Source: Anaerolineales bacterium | GTDB lineage: Bacteria; Chloroflexota; Anaerolineae; Anaerolineales; UBA11579 | DNA: 64,000 nt | Reading direction: 5' to 3' | Assembly: GCA_026129335.1 (NCBI GenBank) | Contig: JAHCIH010000007.1 | Coordinates: 42,133 to 106,132 of the forward strand | Shown here: positions 27,590-35,681 of the stretch, in pieces | Position numbering within the stretch: the first letter of the stretch is position 1 | Layout of the letters: each line of letters starts with the position of its first letter | The notes under the pieces: model-generated | The model's database searches: none | What the model was told of the DNA's origin: nothing | What the model saw: the letters and a program-made list of their open reading frames with translations, nothing else | Made by a program: the position numbers and the translations under genes

Positions 27590-28756
27590 ATGGAAAAAGA
27601 GCAACTGCAGAAAAAAGTCGAGTGGTTGGACGCCGAACGTCGCAAGGCTGTGGACGCGCAGGCCGCTATGGAAAAGCGCCTGGCGGCCCTGGAAGGCAAC
27701 CAGTCCAAGCGCGAAAGCTCCTCCAAGACTCTGGCGAACTACAAAACCCGCCTGGACGCGTATGACAAGCAGTTGGCCGAGCTGGAGAAGCTGATCAAAA
27801 CCCAGGGGGCTGAGCAGAAGAAAGAAGTCCAGGGGCTGAGCAAACAAGCCCAGCAGCTCGAAAAGACTTTCCAGCAGGAGAACAAGGGCGTCAACAAACT
27901 TCTGGAAGATTTCCGCAAGGAAGTCAACCAACTGCAAGCCATCCAAAAATCGATCTCAGGCCACCGTGAGCAGTTGCTGCAAGTGGAAGGCCGCCTGGAG
28001 ACGCTGGGGGAATCCATACAGGATGTAATCACCGGTGAGCAGAAACGCGCCCAGTTGGCGCAAAGCCTGGAACAGTCCAGCCAGGAAGACGCCAAGCGCC
28101 TGACTGAGATGCACGCCGAAGTGGCCGCTCTGCTGACCCGGCTGGAATCAGCCGCCAAGCAAAGCGAGTTGGTGCGTGTTTCACAGCGCAAGATTGAAAA
28201 ACGCATGGACGAACTGCAAGCCGACGAGGTAGAGCGCCGCCAGGAGCACGAGAAGGCGATGGAAAAGATGTCCCTGGCCCAAATCGAGTACCAGAACGTG
28301 TGGAAAGAATGGGGCAAGCGTTTCGAGGCGGTCGAACAGCAGTCCGCCCAGATAGGTGAGCAGCTCAATGCGCTCGAAGCCACCGAGTTGGCCGTGAAGC
28401 GTGCCCAGCGTTCCTTCGACGACCTGGTAGACAAGATCAGCCGGCGCATCAACGAACTCAACGAAATCCAGCGCCTGGGCGACCAGCGCTTCCGCCAGGA
28501 GTGGTCCACCTTCCAGGCGGATGCCCAGAAGCGCTGGTCCAACTTTGCGCTGACCCAGGAAGAGCAGCAGCGCGAGCGCAGCCGCCAATACGAGAAGCTC
28601 AACGAGCAGGTGGTGCGCCTGGAAGACACCCTGCGCGAGCTGCAAGACAGCCTGCAGCACCTCAACGATCAGTCCGAGCGCAACCTGCAAACGCTGCTGG
28701 AGATGGCCCGCGACTCGCTGGCCGAGAACGAGCGCTTCCTCAGCAACTCACGCTAA
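27590..28756 (+). CDS. Coiled-coil protein of unknown function
   Basis: 388 residues, almost entirely predicted alpha-helical coiled coil, rich in Glu, Lys, Gln and Leu with heptad spacing, and without signal peptide, membrane helix or enzymatic motif. The first 45 residues and the stretch 85-130 are strongly charged; the last 60 end in a polar Asn/Ser tail. A TATAAT at 27542-27547 gives a leader of about 35 bases containing a small CTGAGA/TCTCAG hairpin. It converges with parB, leaving 23 bases between the stops. Its shape recalls scaffold or SMC-accessory proteins, but no family was recognised. Confidence 0.75.
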   Translation: MEKEQLQKKVEWLDAERRKAVDAQAAMEKRLAALEGNQSKRESSSKTLANYKTRLDAYDKQLAELEKLIKTQGAEQKKEVQGLSKQAQQLEKTFQQENKGVNKLLEDFRKEVNQLQAIQKSISGHREQLLQVEGRLETLGESIQDVITGEQKRAQLAQSLEQSSQEDAKRLTEMHAEVAALLTRLESAAKQSELVRVSQRKIEKRMDELQADEVERRQEHEKAMEKMSLAQIEYQNVWKEWGKRFEAVEQQSAQIGEQLNALEATELAVKRAQRSFDDLVDKISRRINELNEIQRLGDQRFRQEWSTFQADAQKRWSNFALTQEEQQRERSRQYEKLNEQVVRLEDTLRELQDSLQHLNDQSERNLQTLLEMARDSLAENERFLSNSR

Positions 28757-28779
28757 ATTCGATTTTTGGGTTACAGGGG

Positions 28780-29622
28780 TTATTTGCGCTGCAGCAGGCG
28801 GGCTATCAACGCGTCCAACTCTTCTTCTGAATAATAGAACAGCGTGATCCTGCCGCCCTTGGCGCCGTGCTGCAGGCTGACCTTGGTGCCCAGCGCATCG
28901 CGCAACTCCGACTGCAACGCGCGCACATCCGCCGGGGGCGCCGGCTTGGCCGCCGCGGGCGGCTTGCGACCTTTCAACTTGCGCACCAACTCCTCGGTCT
29001 GGCGCACGTTGAGCCCCTGCGAAACGACTGTGCCCAAAGCGGCGTTCTGCGCCTGAGCGCTCTCCAGCGATTTCAGCGCGCGGCCGTGGCCTTCGCTGAT
29101 CTCGCCGGCGACCAGCGCCTTTTTAACGGCGTCGGATAGCTCCAAAAGGCCGATGGTATTAGTCACCGCCACGCGACTTTTGCCCACTCGCTGGGAGATT
29201 TGCTCGTGTGAGAGGCCGAATTCGGTGTGCAGCTGCTGGTAGGCATCCGCGGCCTCCAACGGGCCGAGGTCGGCGCGCTGCACGTTCTCGATGAGGGCCA
29301 GTTCCACCAGGGCCTGGTCGTCTGCCTCGCGCAGCACCACCGGCACCTGGGCGAGCCCGGCCAGCTTGGCGGCCTGCCAGCGGCGCTCCCCGGCGATGAG
29401 GGTGAACCCCTCGCCCGGGCCGCGCTTGACGATCAGCGGTTGGATGACGCCATGCACGCGGATCGATTCGGCCAGCTCTTCCAACTGCTCCTGCTGGAAG
29501 ACGGTGCGCGGCTGGTGCGGATTGGGGCGAATGCTCTCCACCGCGGCCTGCTGCACATCAGAGGCGGTCAACCCGCTGTCGCGCGGGATGAGCGCATCGA
29601 GCCCTTTACCCAGCCGCGCCAT
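28780..29622 (-). CDS. parB: Chromosome-partitioning protein ParB
   Basis: 280 residues of the ParB/Spo0J family. Visible: the N-terminal LGKGLDALIP that contacts ParA, NPHQPRTVF, the CTP-binding motif AGERRWQAAKLAGL, ALIENVQRADLGPLEAA, a helix-turn-helix (LSHEQISQRVGKSRVAVTNTI) and the dimerising C-terminus. ParB loads at parS sites and spreads as a CTP-dependent clamp to guide origin segregation. Its ATG overlaps the parA stop by one base (TGATG). No full parS palindrome was seen in the window. Confidence 0.94.
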   Translation of the reverse strand: MARLGKGLDALIPRDSGLTASDVQQAAVESIRPNPHQPRTVFQQEQLEELAESIRVHGVIQPLIVKRGPGEGFTLIAGERRWQAAKLAGLAQVPVVLREADDQALVELALIENVQRADLGPLEAADAYQQLHTEFGLSHEQISQRVGKSRVAVTNTIGLLELSDAVKKALVAGEISEGHGRALKSLESAQAQNAALGTVVSQGLNVRQTEELVRKLKGRKPPAAAKPAPPADVRALQSELRDALGTKVSLQHGAKGGRITLFYYSEEELDALIARLLQRK

Positions 29623-30411
29623 CAGACCTTCACCTTAACCCGCGCGCCATCCTTACGCAGCAGCTCCTCGGCCAGGGCGCGGTGCGCCTCGCCGCCGGGG
29701 GAGTTGGGGAAATAGGCCAGGATGGGCAGGCCGTGTGATGGCGCTTCGGCGAGGCGCACGCTGCGCGGGATGATGGTGTCGAAGGTCTCGCGCGGGAAGT
29801 GGCGGCGCACTTCGTCGACCACTTCCTGCGAGAGGTTGGTGCGGTTGTCATACATGGTCAGCAGCACGCCGCGGATGCGCAGCCCGGGGAACAGCGCTTT
29901 GCGCACGCGCTCCATCGGTCTCCAGCAGCATGCCCAGGCCCTCGAGGGCCAGGTATTCGCACTGCACGGGGATGATCAGCCCGTCCTGTGCGGCGACCAT
30001 GCCGTTGAGGGTCAGCAGGCCCAGCGAGGGCGGACAGTCGATCAAGATGTAGTCGTAGCGGTCTTGCAAAGGAGCCAACGCCTTCTTGAGGCGGGATTCA
30101 CGAGCCAGCTCATTAACCAGCTCCACTTCAGCGCCGGCCAACGCCGGGGAAGAGGGCAGCAGCGAGAGCTTGAACTGCTTGTTGTGCAAAACGCTCTCAG
30201 CCGCAGATTTGGCGCCGGTAAGCGCCTCGTAGGTGCCGGATTTCACTGATTGTTTGTCGATGCCCAGGCACGAGGTGGCATTGGCCTGCGGGTCCAGGTC
30301 CACCAGCAAGACACGTTTGCCCAGGTCCGCCAGGTAAGCGCCTAGGTTGATGGTGGTGGTGGTTTTGCCCACGCCGCCCTTTTGGTTGACCAGGGTGTAG
30401 ACGCGCGCCAT
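29622..30411 (-). pseudogene. parA: parA (Soj) with a single-base frameshift as sequenced
   Basis: The 5' part (30411 to about 29917) encodes a normal ParA N-terminus: VNQKGGVGKTTTTINLGAYL (deviant Walker A), LLVDLDPQANAT and YDYILIDCPPSLGLLT. After LALEGLGMLLET the frame is lost. The remainder (IRGVLLTMYDNRTNLSQEVV, IPRSVRLAEAPSHGLPI) continues from 29915 in the +1 frame. Total length is 790 bases; removing one base near 29912-29917 gives an intact protein of about 262 residues, the usual Soj length. ParA is the ATPase partner of ParB, so a true knockout is unlikely; an indel error is the simplest reading. It overlaps pfkB and parB by one base at each end. Confidence 0.85.
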
Positions 30412-31274
30412 CAGAACGCCTCAGCCAGCCCGGAGCGATACAGGTCGGCCACGTCTTCCGGGCTGGGCACACCGGCCAGCCCCTGGCGCTCCACGGAGCG
30501 GGCGGCCAGTTCGCTGGCCAGGCGGGCGGCGGCCAGCGGCTCGCCGCTCTGGTAGAGGGCGATGAAGAAAGCCGCCGCAAAAATGTCGCCGGCGCCGGTG
30601 GGGTCCACCTCTTGCGCGGCCGGCGGCTCGACGAAATGCTGGCTTCCCTGGGTGTAGAGGCTAATGCCCGCCGCCCCGTCGGTGACCACCAGCAGTGGGC
30701 AAGCCGCCGCCAGGCGCTCGACCTGCGCCTGGTCGCCACCCAGGTCTTCGCGGCCGAGCACGGCCGCATCGGCCCGGCCGAGTACGTGCTCGGCCTCCTC
30801 CCAGTCGCCGGGGCGCACTTCGCCGTCTGGCCCCCATTGGCGCAACCAGCCCTGTGGGGTCACGCCCAAAAAGGAGTCATCGAAATAGCTGAGGATGCGC
30901 GCCGAAACCTCCTGCGCCACGGGGGCGAGGTGCAGGATGCGCGGGTTGCGCCAGGCTTGGGGGATGTAATGGAATTCCAGTGCGGGGGCCAGGCTGGGCA
31001 GATAGCGCTGCGAGCGGCCCGTGGCGGTGTAGACGTTCTCGAAGCCGCTGCTGCGCTCCGCGCCCAGGTTGAGGATGGGGATGTTGACCAGCGGCCCCAG
31101 CGGTAGCTCCTCGGCCCAGGCGGTGAGGATGCCCGGCCGCCAGCCGAAGGCTTTGGCGGTGAGGGAGGCGTAAGCCGCCGAGCCGCCCAGGCGCGGCCCC
31201 AAGGGGGTCTGGTCGATGGTGATGTGGCCGACGACCAGATAATCAATGGCTTCAAAGCGCCCGGGCTGCTGCAT
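30411..31274 (-). CDS. PfkB-family carbohydrate/nucleoside kinase
   Basis: 287 residues of the ribokinase/PfkB superfamily: N-terminal DYLVVGHITIDQTPLG, the GGSAAYASLTAKAFG sugar-site glycines, and the C-terminal PfkB motif VDPTGAGDIFAAAFFIALY with the catalytic Asp in GAGD. It phosphorylates a sugar or nucleoside with ATP; the substrate is not evident. The TATAAT at 31281-31286, 6 bases before the ATG, marks a leaderless promoter that probably also drives parA and parB, since the stop overlaps the parA start. Confidence 0.88.
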   Translation of the reverse strand: MQQPGRFEAIDYLVVGHITIDQTPLGPRLGGSAAYASLTAKAFGWRPGILTAWAEELPLGPLVNIPILNLGAERSSGFENVYTATGRSQRYLPSLAPALEFHYIPQAWRNPRILHLAPVAQEVSARILSYFDDSFLGVTPQGWLRQWGPDGEVRPGDWEEAEHVLGRADAAVLGREDLGGDQAQVERLAAACPLLVVTDGAAGISLYTQGSQHFVEPPAAQEVDPTGAGDIFAAAFFIALYQSGEPLAAARLASELAARSVERQGLAGVPSPEDVADLYRSGLAEAF

Positions 31275-31280
31275 GGCGGG

Positions 31281-31286
31281 ATTATA
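31281..31286 (-). promoter_or_regulatory. -10 hexamer of the leaderless pfkB-parA-parB promoter
   Basis: Consensus TATAAT on the minus strand ends 6 bases before the pfkB ATG at 31274. Confidence 0.65.
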
Positions 31287-31288
31287 GC

Positions 31289-31335
31289 GGATAGCGGGTA
31301 GTTGACAGCAGACAGTTCACAGTAGGCAGTTTGCC
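31289..31335. repeat. Degenerate 7-bp-periodic tract
   Basis: Plus-strand heptamers GGATAGC, GGGTAGT, TGACAGC, AGACAGT, TCACAGT, AGGCAGT lie in the divergent promoter region upstream of pfkB. Confidence 0.65.
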
Positions 31336-31339
31336 CATT

Positions 31340-31368
31340 TTGACTATCTGCGCTATGTTTGGCATAGT
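31340..31368 (+). promoter_or_regulatory. Promoter of the RibD/DHFR-like gene
   Basis: TTGACT (31340-31345), 17 bases, CATAGT (31363-31368). GAGGA about 7 bases before the ATG at 31391 serves as Shine-Dalgarno site. Confidence 0.5.
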
Positions 31369-31390
31369 CAGTCGTTGACGAGGAATAGCC

Positions 31391-31962
31391 ATGAGAAAAA
31401 TTATCGCAGTCTTGCACATCTCCCTGATGGCGTGATACAAGGCCCCGGCGCGCCACAGGAAGACACCAGTGGCGGCTTCGCCCATGGCGGATGGATCGCG
31501 CCCTATTCCGACGAGATTCTTAGCAGCACGATCAGGGCGCAGATGAACATGCCTTTCGATTTGCTGCTGGGACGCAAAACCTATGACATTTGGGCAGCCC
31601 ACTGGCCCCACCATGGGGACGTATGGCCGAACGTCAATTCAGCAACCAAATACATCGCCTCGAACCGCATAACTTCTGGCGAATGGCAGCCCTGCGTGTT
31701 TTTGGGTGGAGACGTGGCCGCAAAGGTCTCCGAGCTCAAGCAACAGGAAGGCCCTGATCTGCACGTTTATGGAAGTGCAAATCTCCTCCAGACGCTGATC
31801 AAGCAGGATCTGGTGGATGCCTACTGGCTGAAGATATATCCGCTGACCTTGGGCGATGGAAAGCGCTTGTTTGTCGACGGCACGATCCCGGCAGCTTTCA
31901 AGGTGAGCGATAGCAAAGTCTCCCCCAGCGGCGTGATCATCGTGAATTACGAGCGCGCATAG
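31391..31962 (+). pseudogene. RibD C-terminal/dihydrofolate-reductase-like protein, frameshifted near its start
   Basis: From ATG 31391 (after GAGGA) the frame reads [12 protein letters not shown], the classical start of RibD-C/DHFR-like proteins, then stops within a few codons. One base appears missing at about 31426. The other frame continues with [46 protein letters not shown] and [14 protein letters not shown] through to the stop at 31962. The total (572 bases) is one short of a codon multiple. Members of this family are NADPH-dependent reductases related to riboflavin or folate reductases. Either an assembly error or a recent mutation. An alternative in-frame ATG at 31375 would give a 195-residue protein with a non-homologous first 16 residues. 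Confidence 0.75.
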
Positions 31963-31988
31963 CTGCCGGCTGCCTGATTACGAAGTAC

Positions 31989-32018
31989 TTGCGCAAAATA
32001 AGCCTGCTCCCTTATACT
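31989..32018 (+). promoter_or_regulatory. Promoter of the beta-helix/sortase gene
   Basis: TTGCGC (31989-31994), 18 bases, TATACT (32013-32018). This gives a leader of about 90 bases to ATG 32114, or a short one to GTG 32042. Confidence 0.45.
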
Positions 32019-32113
32019 GCGTCATCGTTGTTTGGGGATCAGTGCACCTCCCCACGCTTCAGCCCGTGCGTTGTGGCGTATTACGAAGCGCAGCACAGCT
32101 TCTAAAAATTGGA

Positions 32114-35100
32114 ATGCAGAAACCACCCGGTCTTCTCGCTCGTATAGCGCTGGCAGCATTGCTGGCCTTTCTGCTTGGCCTCAGCCCGGTCGCGGGCGCG
32201 CCCGGGCCGCTGTGCTATGTGCGCCCCGGCGGCCCGGGGCCGGACGGCGATTCCTGGGCCACGGCCTATGCCAACCTTCAGGATGCCCTGGCTGACCACA
32301 GCTGCACGGAGATCTGGGTGGCCGCCGGCACGTATTTGCCGGACGAGTCCGACCCCGGCAACCAAACCCTCAGCTTCGGCCTCAAGACCAGCGTAGAAAT
32401 CTACGGCGGCTTTGCCGGCACGGAAAACCAGCGGAACCAGCGCAATTGGCTGGCCAACGAGACCATCCTCAGCGGCAACATCGGCCTCCCGGGCGACGAC
32501 ACGGACAACAGCTACCATGTGGTCGTCGGCGACGCTGGGGCCTCGAGCGTACTGGACGGCTTCACCATCCGTGATGGCTACGCACATGGGCTCGGCGGGC
32601 ACAACGTAGGTGGGGGCATCCTCATAAGCAACGGCAGCCCCACGCTGCGCAATCTGACGATTACCGACAATCAAGGCGCACTCGGCGGCGGCATGTACGT
32701 TGGCCAGGGCAACCCGGTGCTTAGCCGGGTCATCTTTACCGACAATATCGCCGACTTTGCAGGCGGCATGTATGCCCAAGAGGGGAACTCCACACTGACC
32801 GATATCACCTTTGACCGTAATGAAGCGACCAGCGGGTTGGGCGGCTGGGGTGGCGGTTTGGCCATCGGCACCAGCACGACCAGCGCCACGTTGAACAATG
32901 TGACTTTCTCACGCAATACGGCACAAGGCCCCGGCGGCGGCATGTACAACGGGGGCAACGTCCTGCTGACCAATGTCACTTTCGCTTTCAACGAGTCTCA
33001 GTCCGGGGGCGGCGCTTTTCATAATTTGCAAAGCAGCGCCACCATCAACCATGCCACCTTTCGGGACAATGACGGCCTCGGCGACAGTCTGATGCTGGAG
33101 GACGGCGCAGTCACCGTGACCAACAGCTTGTTTGGTATCACCACGGCCGCTCACTTCAATTTGACCGGCGGCAGCCTGGATATCATAGACAGCCTTTCGC
33201 CGGTGGCCTGCCCGGTGATCGCCGGCCTGGCGTGTACCAACGTGATTGTCGCCAGCACGCTGCTGGGCGCGCTGCAGAACAACGGCGGCTTCACCCAGAC
33301 GATGTGGATTGAGCCTGGTTCGCCGGCGATGGATGCCGGTGGGGTGAACGCCGCTTGCGCCGCGACCGACCAGCGCGGCGTCCCCCGCCCCCAGTTTGCG
33401 GCCTGCGACCTGGGCGCTTATGAATTGATTGACCACGCCGCCGGCCCGCGCTGCTACGTGGATGCGGACATTACCTGGGCGGGCAATGGCAGCTCCTGGA
33501 CCACCGCCTACCGCGACCTGCAGCATGCCCTGATAAACACTGACTGCAAAGAGGTCTGGGTAGCGGAGGGCACCTATAAACCCGACTACGGCACGGGCGA
33601 CCGCGACATCAGCTTTGCGCTCCCCTTCACCGGCGTGGAAGTCTATGGCGGCTTCACCGGCATCGAGAGTCTGCTGAGCGAGCGCGATTGGCAGGCGAAC
33701 CCCACCATCCTCAGCGGCGAGATCGGCGCGTTGGGCTCCGCAGACAACTCCTACCACGTGGTCCTCGTTGTCGGCCCACACCTTCCCATCGTGCTGGACG
33801 GCTTCACCATCCGCGATGGCTATGCAGATGGGCCGAGTTTCCATAATACCGGCGGGGGGATGTATATAGATGACGGCAGCCCCACGCTGAACAACCTGGT
33901 CATCCGCAACAACACAGCCAGCGTCTTCGGTGGTGGGATTTATAGCCTGATCTCAAGCAACCCCACATTGAATGATGTCACCTTCACCAACAACACCGCG
34001 AACTTTGGCGGCGGCATGGCCAACATCAGCAACGCTCCGCTGTTAACAAACGTGACTTTTGACAGCAATAGCGCAAGCAGCAACGGCGGCGGGATGTTTA
34101 ACGTGGCCAGCAGCCCCACCTTGAATAATGTGACCTTCCACAATAACAGTGCCACGATCGGCGGCGGGATGGAGAATGCGGGCGGCGTGCATACTTTGAA
34201 CAATGTGACCTTCAGCGACAACAGCGCCTCCCTTGAAGGCGGGGCAATACGCAACGCCACCGACAGCAATATGCAAATTTACAACAGCATTTTCTGGGGC
34301 AATGCGCCGGATGAAATTGCGAGCAATTCTTCTGGAGTTACCCTCACAATCAACGACAGCCTGGTGCAAGGCGGCTGCCCGTCCGGACCCGGCGCCAACA
34401 CCTGCAATGGCGCACTGCTCACCGTAAACCCGTTGCTCGGCCTGCTGCAGGACAACGGCGGCCTCACCCACACCTTCGCGCTGGGTGCCGCCTCGCCCGC
34501 CATCGACGCGGGCAACAGCTCCACTTGTCTGACGACCGACCAGCGCGGCGTGGCTCGCCCGCAGCACACTGGCTGCGACATGGGCGCTTATGAGTACGAT
34601 GGCGCGCTGCCGCCTACGCTTGCTGATCCCGGCACAAGTTTTGCGAGCAAGGACATCGCGCCCAGCGGCACTACGACCTTGCAGTTCGGGCGCATCTGGG
34701 TGTCGGTGCCGGCAGGCGCCATCCCGCCCGGCCAAACAGACTGCCGGCTGACCATCCAAATCCGGGGCGATTCCGGTGAATACGGCTTCAGCCTAGATGA
34801 CACCGTTTGGGATGTGAAGATCAGCTGCGCGGGCAGCGAGCTCAACATCTTTTTTGACGCGCTGACGATTTGCATCCGGCCGGTAGATAGCCTGCTGGGC
34901 GACAAGAACGTCTACCACCGCCACGGCGGCCAAGGCTTCCAGGCGATCAGCGGCGGCCAGGGGCCGGCGGGCTTCGTCTGCGGGCAAACCCGCACTCTCT
35001 CGCTGTTCACCCTGGGCCAGCTGAGCCTGCCAGCCACCGGCTTCGCGCCGGGGGTGGTCACTGAGCTGGGCGCGCCCTCACTGGCCTATGCCGCCTCTGA

Positions 35101-35530
35101 CCTGACCCTGAGCATCCCCAAACTGGGCCTCAACCTGGAGATCCTCGGCGTGCCGCAGGGGCCCAACGGATGGGATGTGTCCTGGCTGGCCAACAACCAG
35201 GCCGGCTACTTGTACGGCACGGCTTTCCCGACCTGGAAGGGCAACTCTGTGCTCACCGCCCATGTCTGGAACGCCGACAATACCCCGGGGCCATTCCATG
35301 CCCTGAAGGACCTGCAGCATGGCGACCGCTTCACCATCTCGGTCTATGGCCAAACCTACACCTATGAGGTGCGCAGCAACCGCCTGGTGAGCGAGAGCAA
35401 CCTGAACGTCCTGACGGCCAATAGCGACTATTCGCAAATCACCCTGCTCACCTGCGAAACCTACAGCGAACGCAGCGGCGGCTACTTGTATCGCCGTGCG
35501 GTGCAAGCGGTGCTGGTGGCGGTTCATTAG
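32114..35530 (+). CDS. Secreted tandem beta-helix protein with C-terminal LPATG motif and sortase domain
   Basis: 1138 residues. A signal peptide (about 1-29, ending PVAGA) is followed by two homologous right-handed beta-helix units. Each starts with CYV, WATAYANLQDAL-type sequence and IYGGF, runs through many GGGMY / LNNVTF coils, and ends with AIDAG, TDQRGV and GAYE, the choice-of-anchor-Q pattern. A cysteine-containing domain (DDTVWDVKI, NVYHRH), LPATG at 972-976 and a sortase domain (His1050 in TAHVW, Cys1114 in TLLTC, Arg1127 in YLYRR) complete it. There is no C-terminal membrane anchor. The last 330 residues match the protein at 9758-11860 closely, even in DNA. GTG 32042 is an alternative start with a weak Shine-Dalgarno site, but would put 24 residues before the signal peptide. 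Confidence 0.85.
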   Translation: MQKPPGLLARIALAALLAFLLGLSPVAGAPGPLCYVRPGGPGPDGDSWATAYANLQDALADHSCTEIWVAAGTYLPDESDPGNQTLSFGLKTSVEIYGGFAGTENQRNQRNWLANETILSGNIGLPGDDTDNSYHVVVGDAGASSVLDGFTIRDGYAHGLGGHNVGGGILISNGSPTLRNLTITDNQGALGGGMYVGQGNPVLSRVIFTDNIADFAGGMYAQEGNSTLTDITFDRNEATSGLGGWGGGLAIGTSTTSATLNNVTFSRNTAQGPGGGMYNGGNVLLTNVTFAFNESQSGGGAFHNLQSSATINHATFRDNDGLGDSLMLEDGAVTVTNSLFGITTAAHFNLTGGSLDIIDSLSPVACPVIAGLACTNVIVASTLLGALQNNGGFTQTMWIEPGSPAMDAGGVNAACAATDQRGVPRPQFAACDLGAYELIDHAAGPRCYVDADITWAGNGSSWTTAYRDLQHALINTDCKEVWVAEGTYKPDYGTGDRDISFALPFTGVEVYGGFTGIESLLSERDWQANPTILSGEIGALGSADNSYHVVLVVGPHLPIVLDGFTIRDGYADGPSFHNTGGGMYIDDGSPTLNNLVIRNNTASVFGGGIYSLISSNPTLNDVTFTNNTANFGGGMANISNAPLLTNVTFDSNSASSNGGGMFNVASSPTLNNVTFHNNSATIGGGMENAGGVHTLNNVTFSDNSASLEGGAIRNATDSNMQIYNSIFWGNAPDEIASNSSGVTLTINDSLVQGGCPSGPGANTCNGALLTVNPLLGLLQDNGGLTHTFALGAASPAIDAGNSSTCLTTDQRGVARPQHTGCDMGAYEYDGALPPTLADPGTSFASKDIAPSGTTTLQFGRIWVSVPAGAIPPGQTDCRLTIQIRGDSGEYGFSLDDTVWDVKISCAGSELNIFFDALTICIRPVDSLLGDKNVYHRHGGQGFQAISGGQGPAGFVCGQTRTLSLFTLGQLSLPATGFAPGVVTELGAPSLAYAASDLTLSIPKLGLNLEILGVPQGPNGWDVSWLANNQAGYLYGTAFPTWKGNSVLTAHVWNADNTPGPFHALKDLQHGDRFTISVYGQTYTYEVRSNRLVSESNLNVLTANSDYSQITLLTCETYSERSGGYLYRRAVQAVLVAVH

Positions 35531-35550
35531 CTGTCAGCTTTCAGCGAAAC
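35528..35550. repeat. Short 7-bp-periodic tract at stop codon
   Basis: TAGCTGT, CAGCTTT, CAGCGAA begin at the TAG stop of the beta-helix/sortase gene. Confidence 0.5.
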
Positions 35551-35559
35551 CAAAACATA

Positions 35560-35591
35560 GATAAAGGGCGGCTTGCAAGCCGCCCTTTATC
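35560..35591 (+). terminator. 32-bp perfect palindrome, probable terminator
   Basis: GATAAAGGGCGG plus its complement around TTGCAA forms a perfect stem downstream of the beta-helix/sortase gene. Only a short T-run lies in the stem end, so it could equally be a dispersed palindrome; its GGGCGGCTTGCAAGC core recurs at 48168-48195. Confidence 0.6.
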
Positions 35592-35597
35592 GTTTCC

Positions 35598-35661
35598 GTC
35601 ATTGCTTGAGTTGGATAGCTTCGCCGGCGCTAGCGATGCCGCGCCTCCTCACGATGGCAAA
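35598..35661. repeat. Degenerate GTCATTGC/GAAGCAAT-type element
   Basis: GTCATTGC at the left, then GCTTCGCCGGCGCTAGCGA and CGCCTCCTCACGATGGC; a diverged copy of the element seen at 40571-40613. Confidence 0.5.
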
Positions 35662-35681
35662 CCAATAAGAAGAACTGACTA

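Noticed and set aside
28170..28195. parS-like half site (TGTTTCAC) in the coiled-coil gene
   Set aside because: Only one half of the TGTTTCAC-GTGAAACA palindrome is present; single half sites occur by chance.
29911..29925. Programmed ribosomal frameshift in parA
   Set aside because: The junction (ACC GAT GGA) is not a known slippery site, no stop codon or stimulatory structure lies at the shift, and parA is not known to use frameshifting; a one-base error explains it better.
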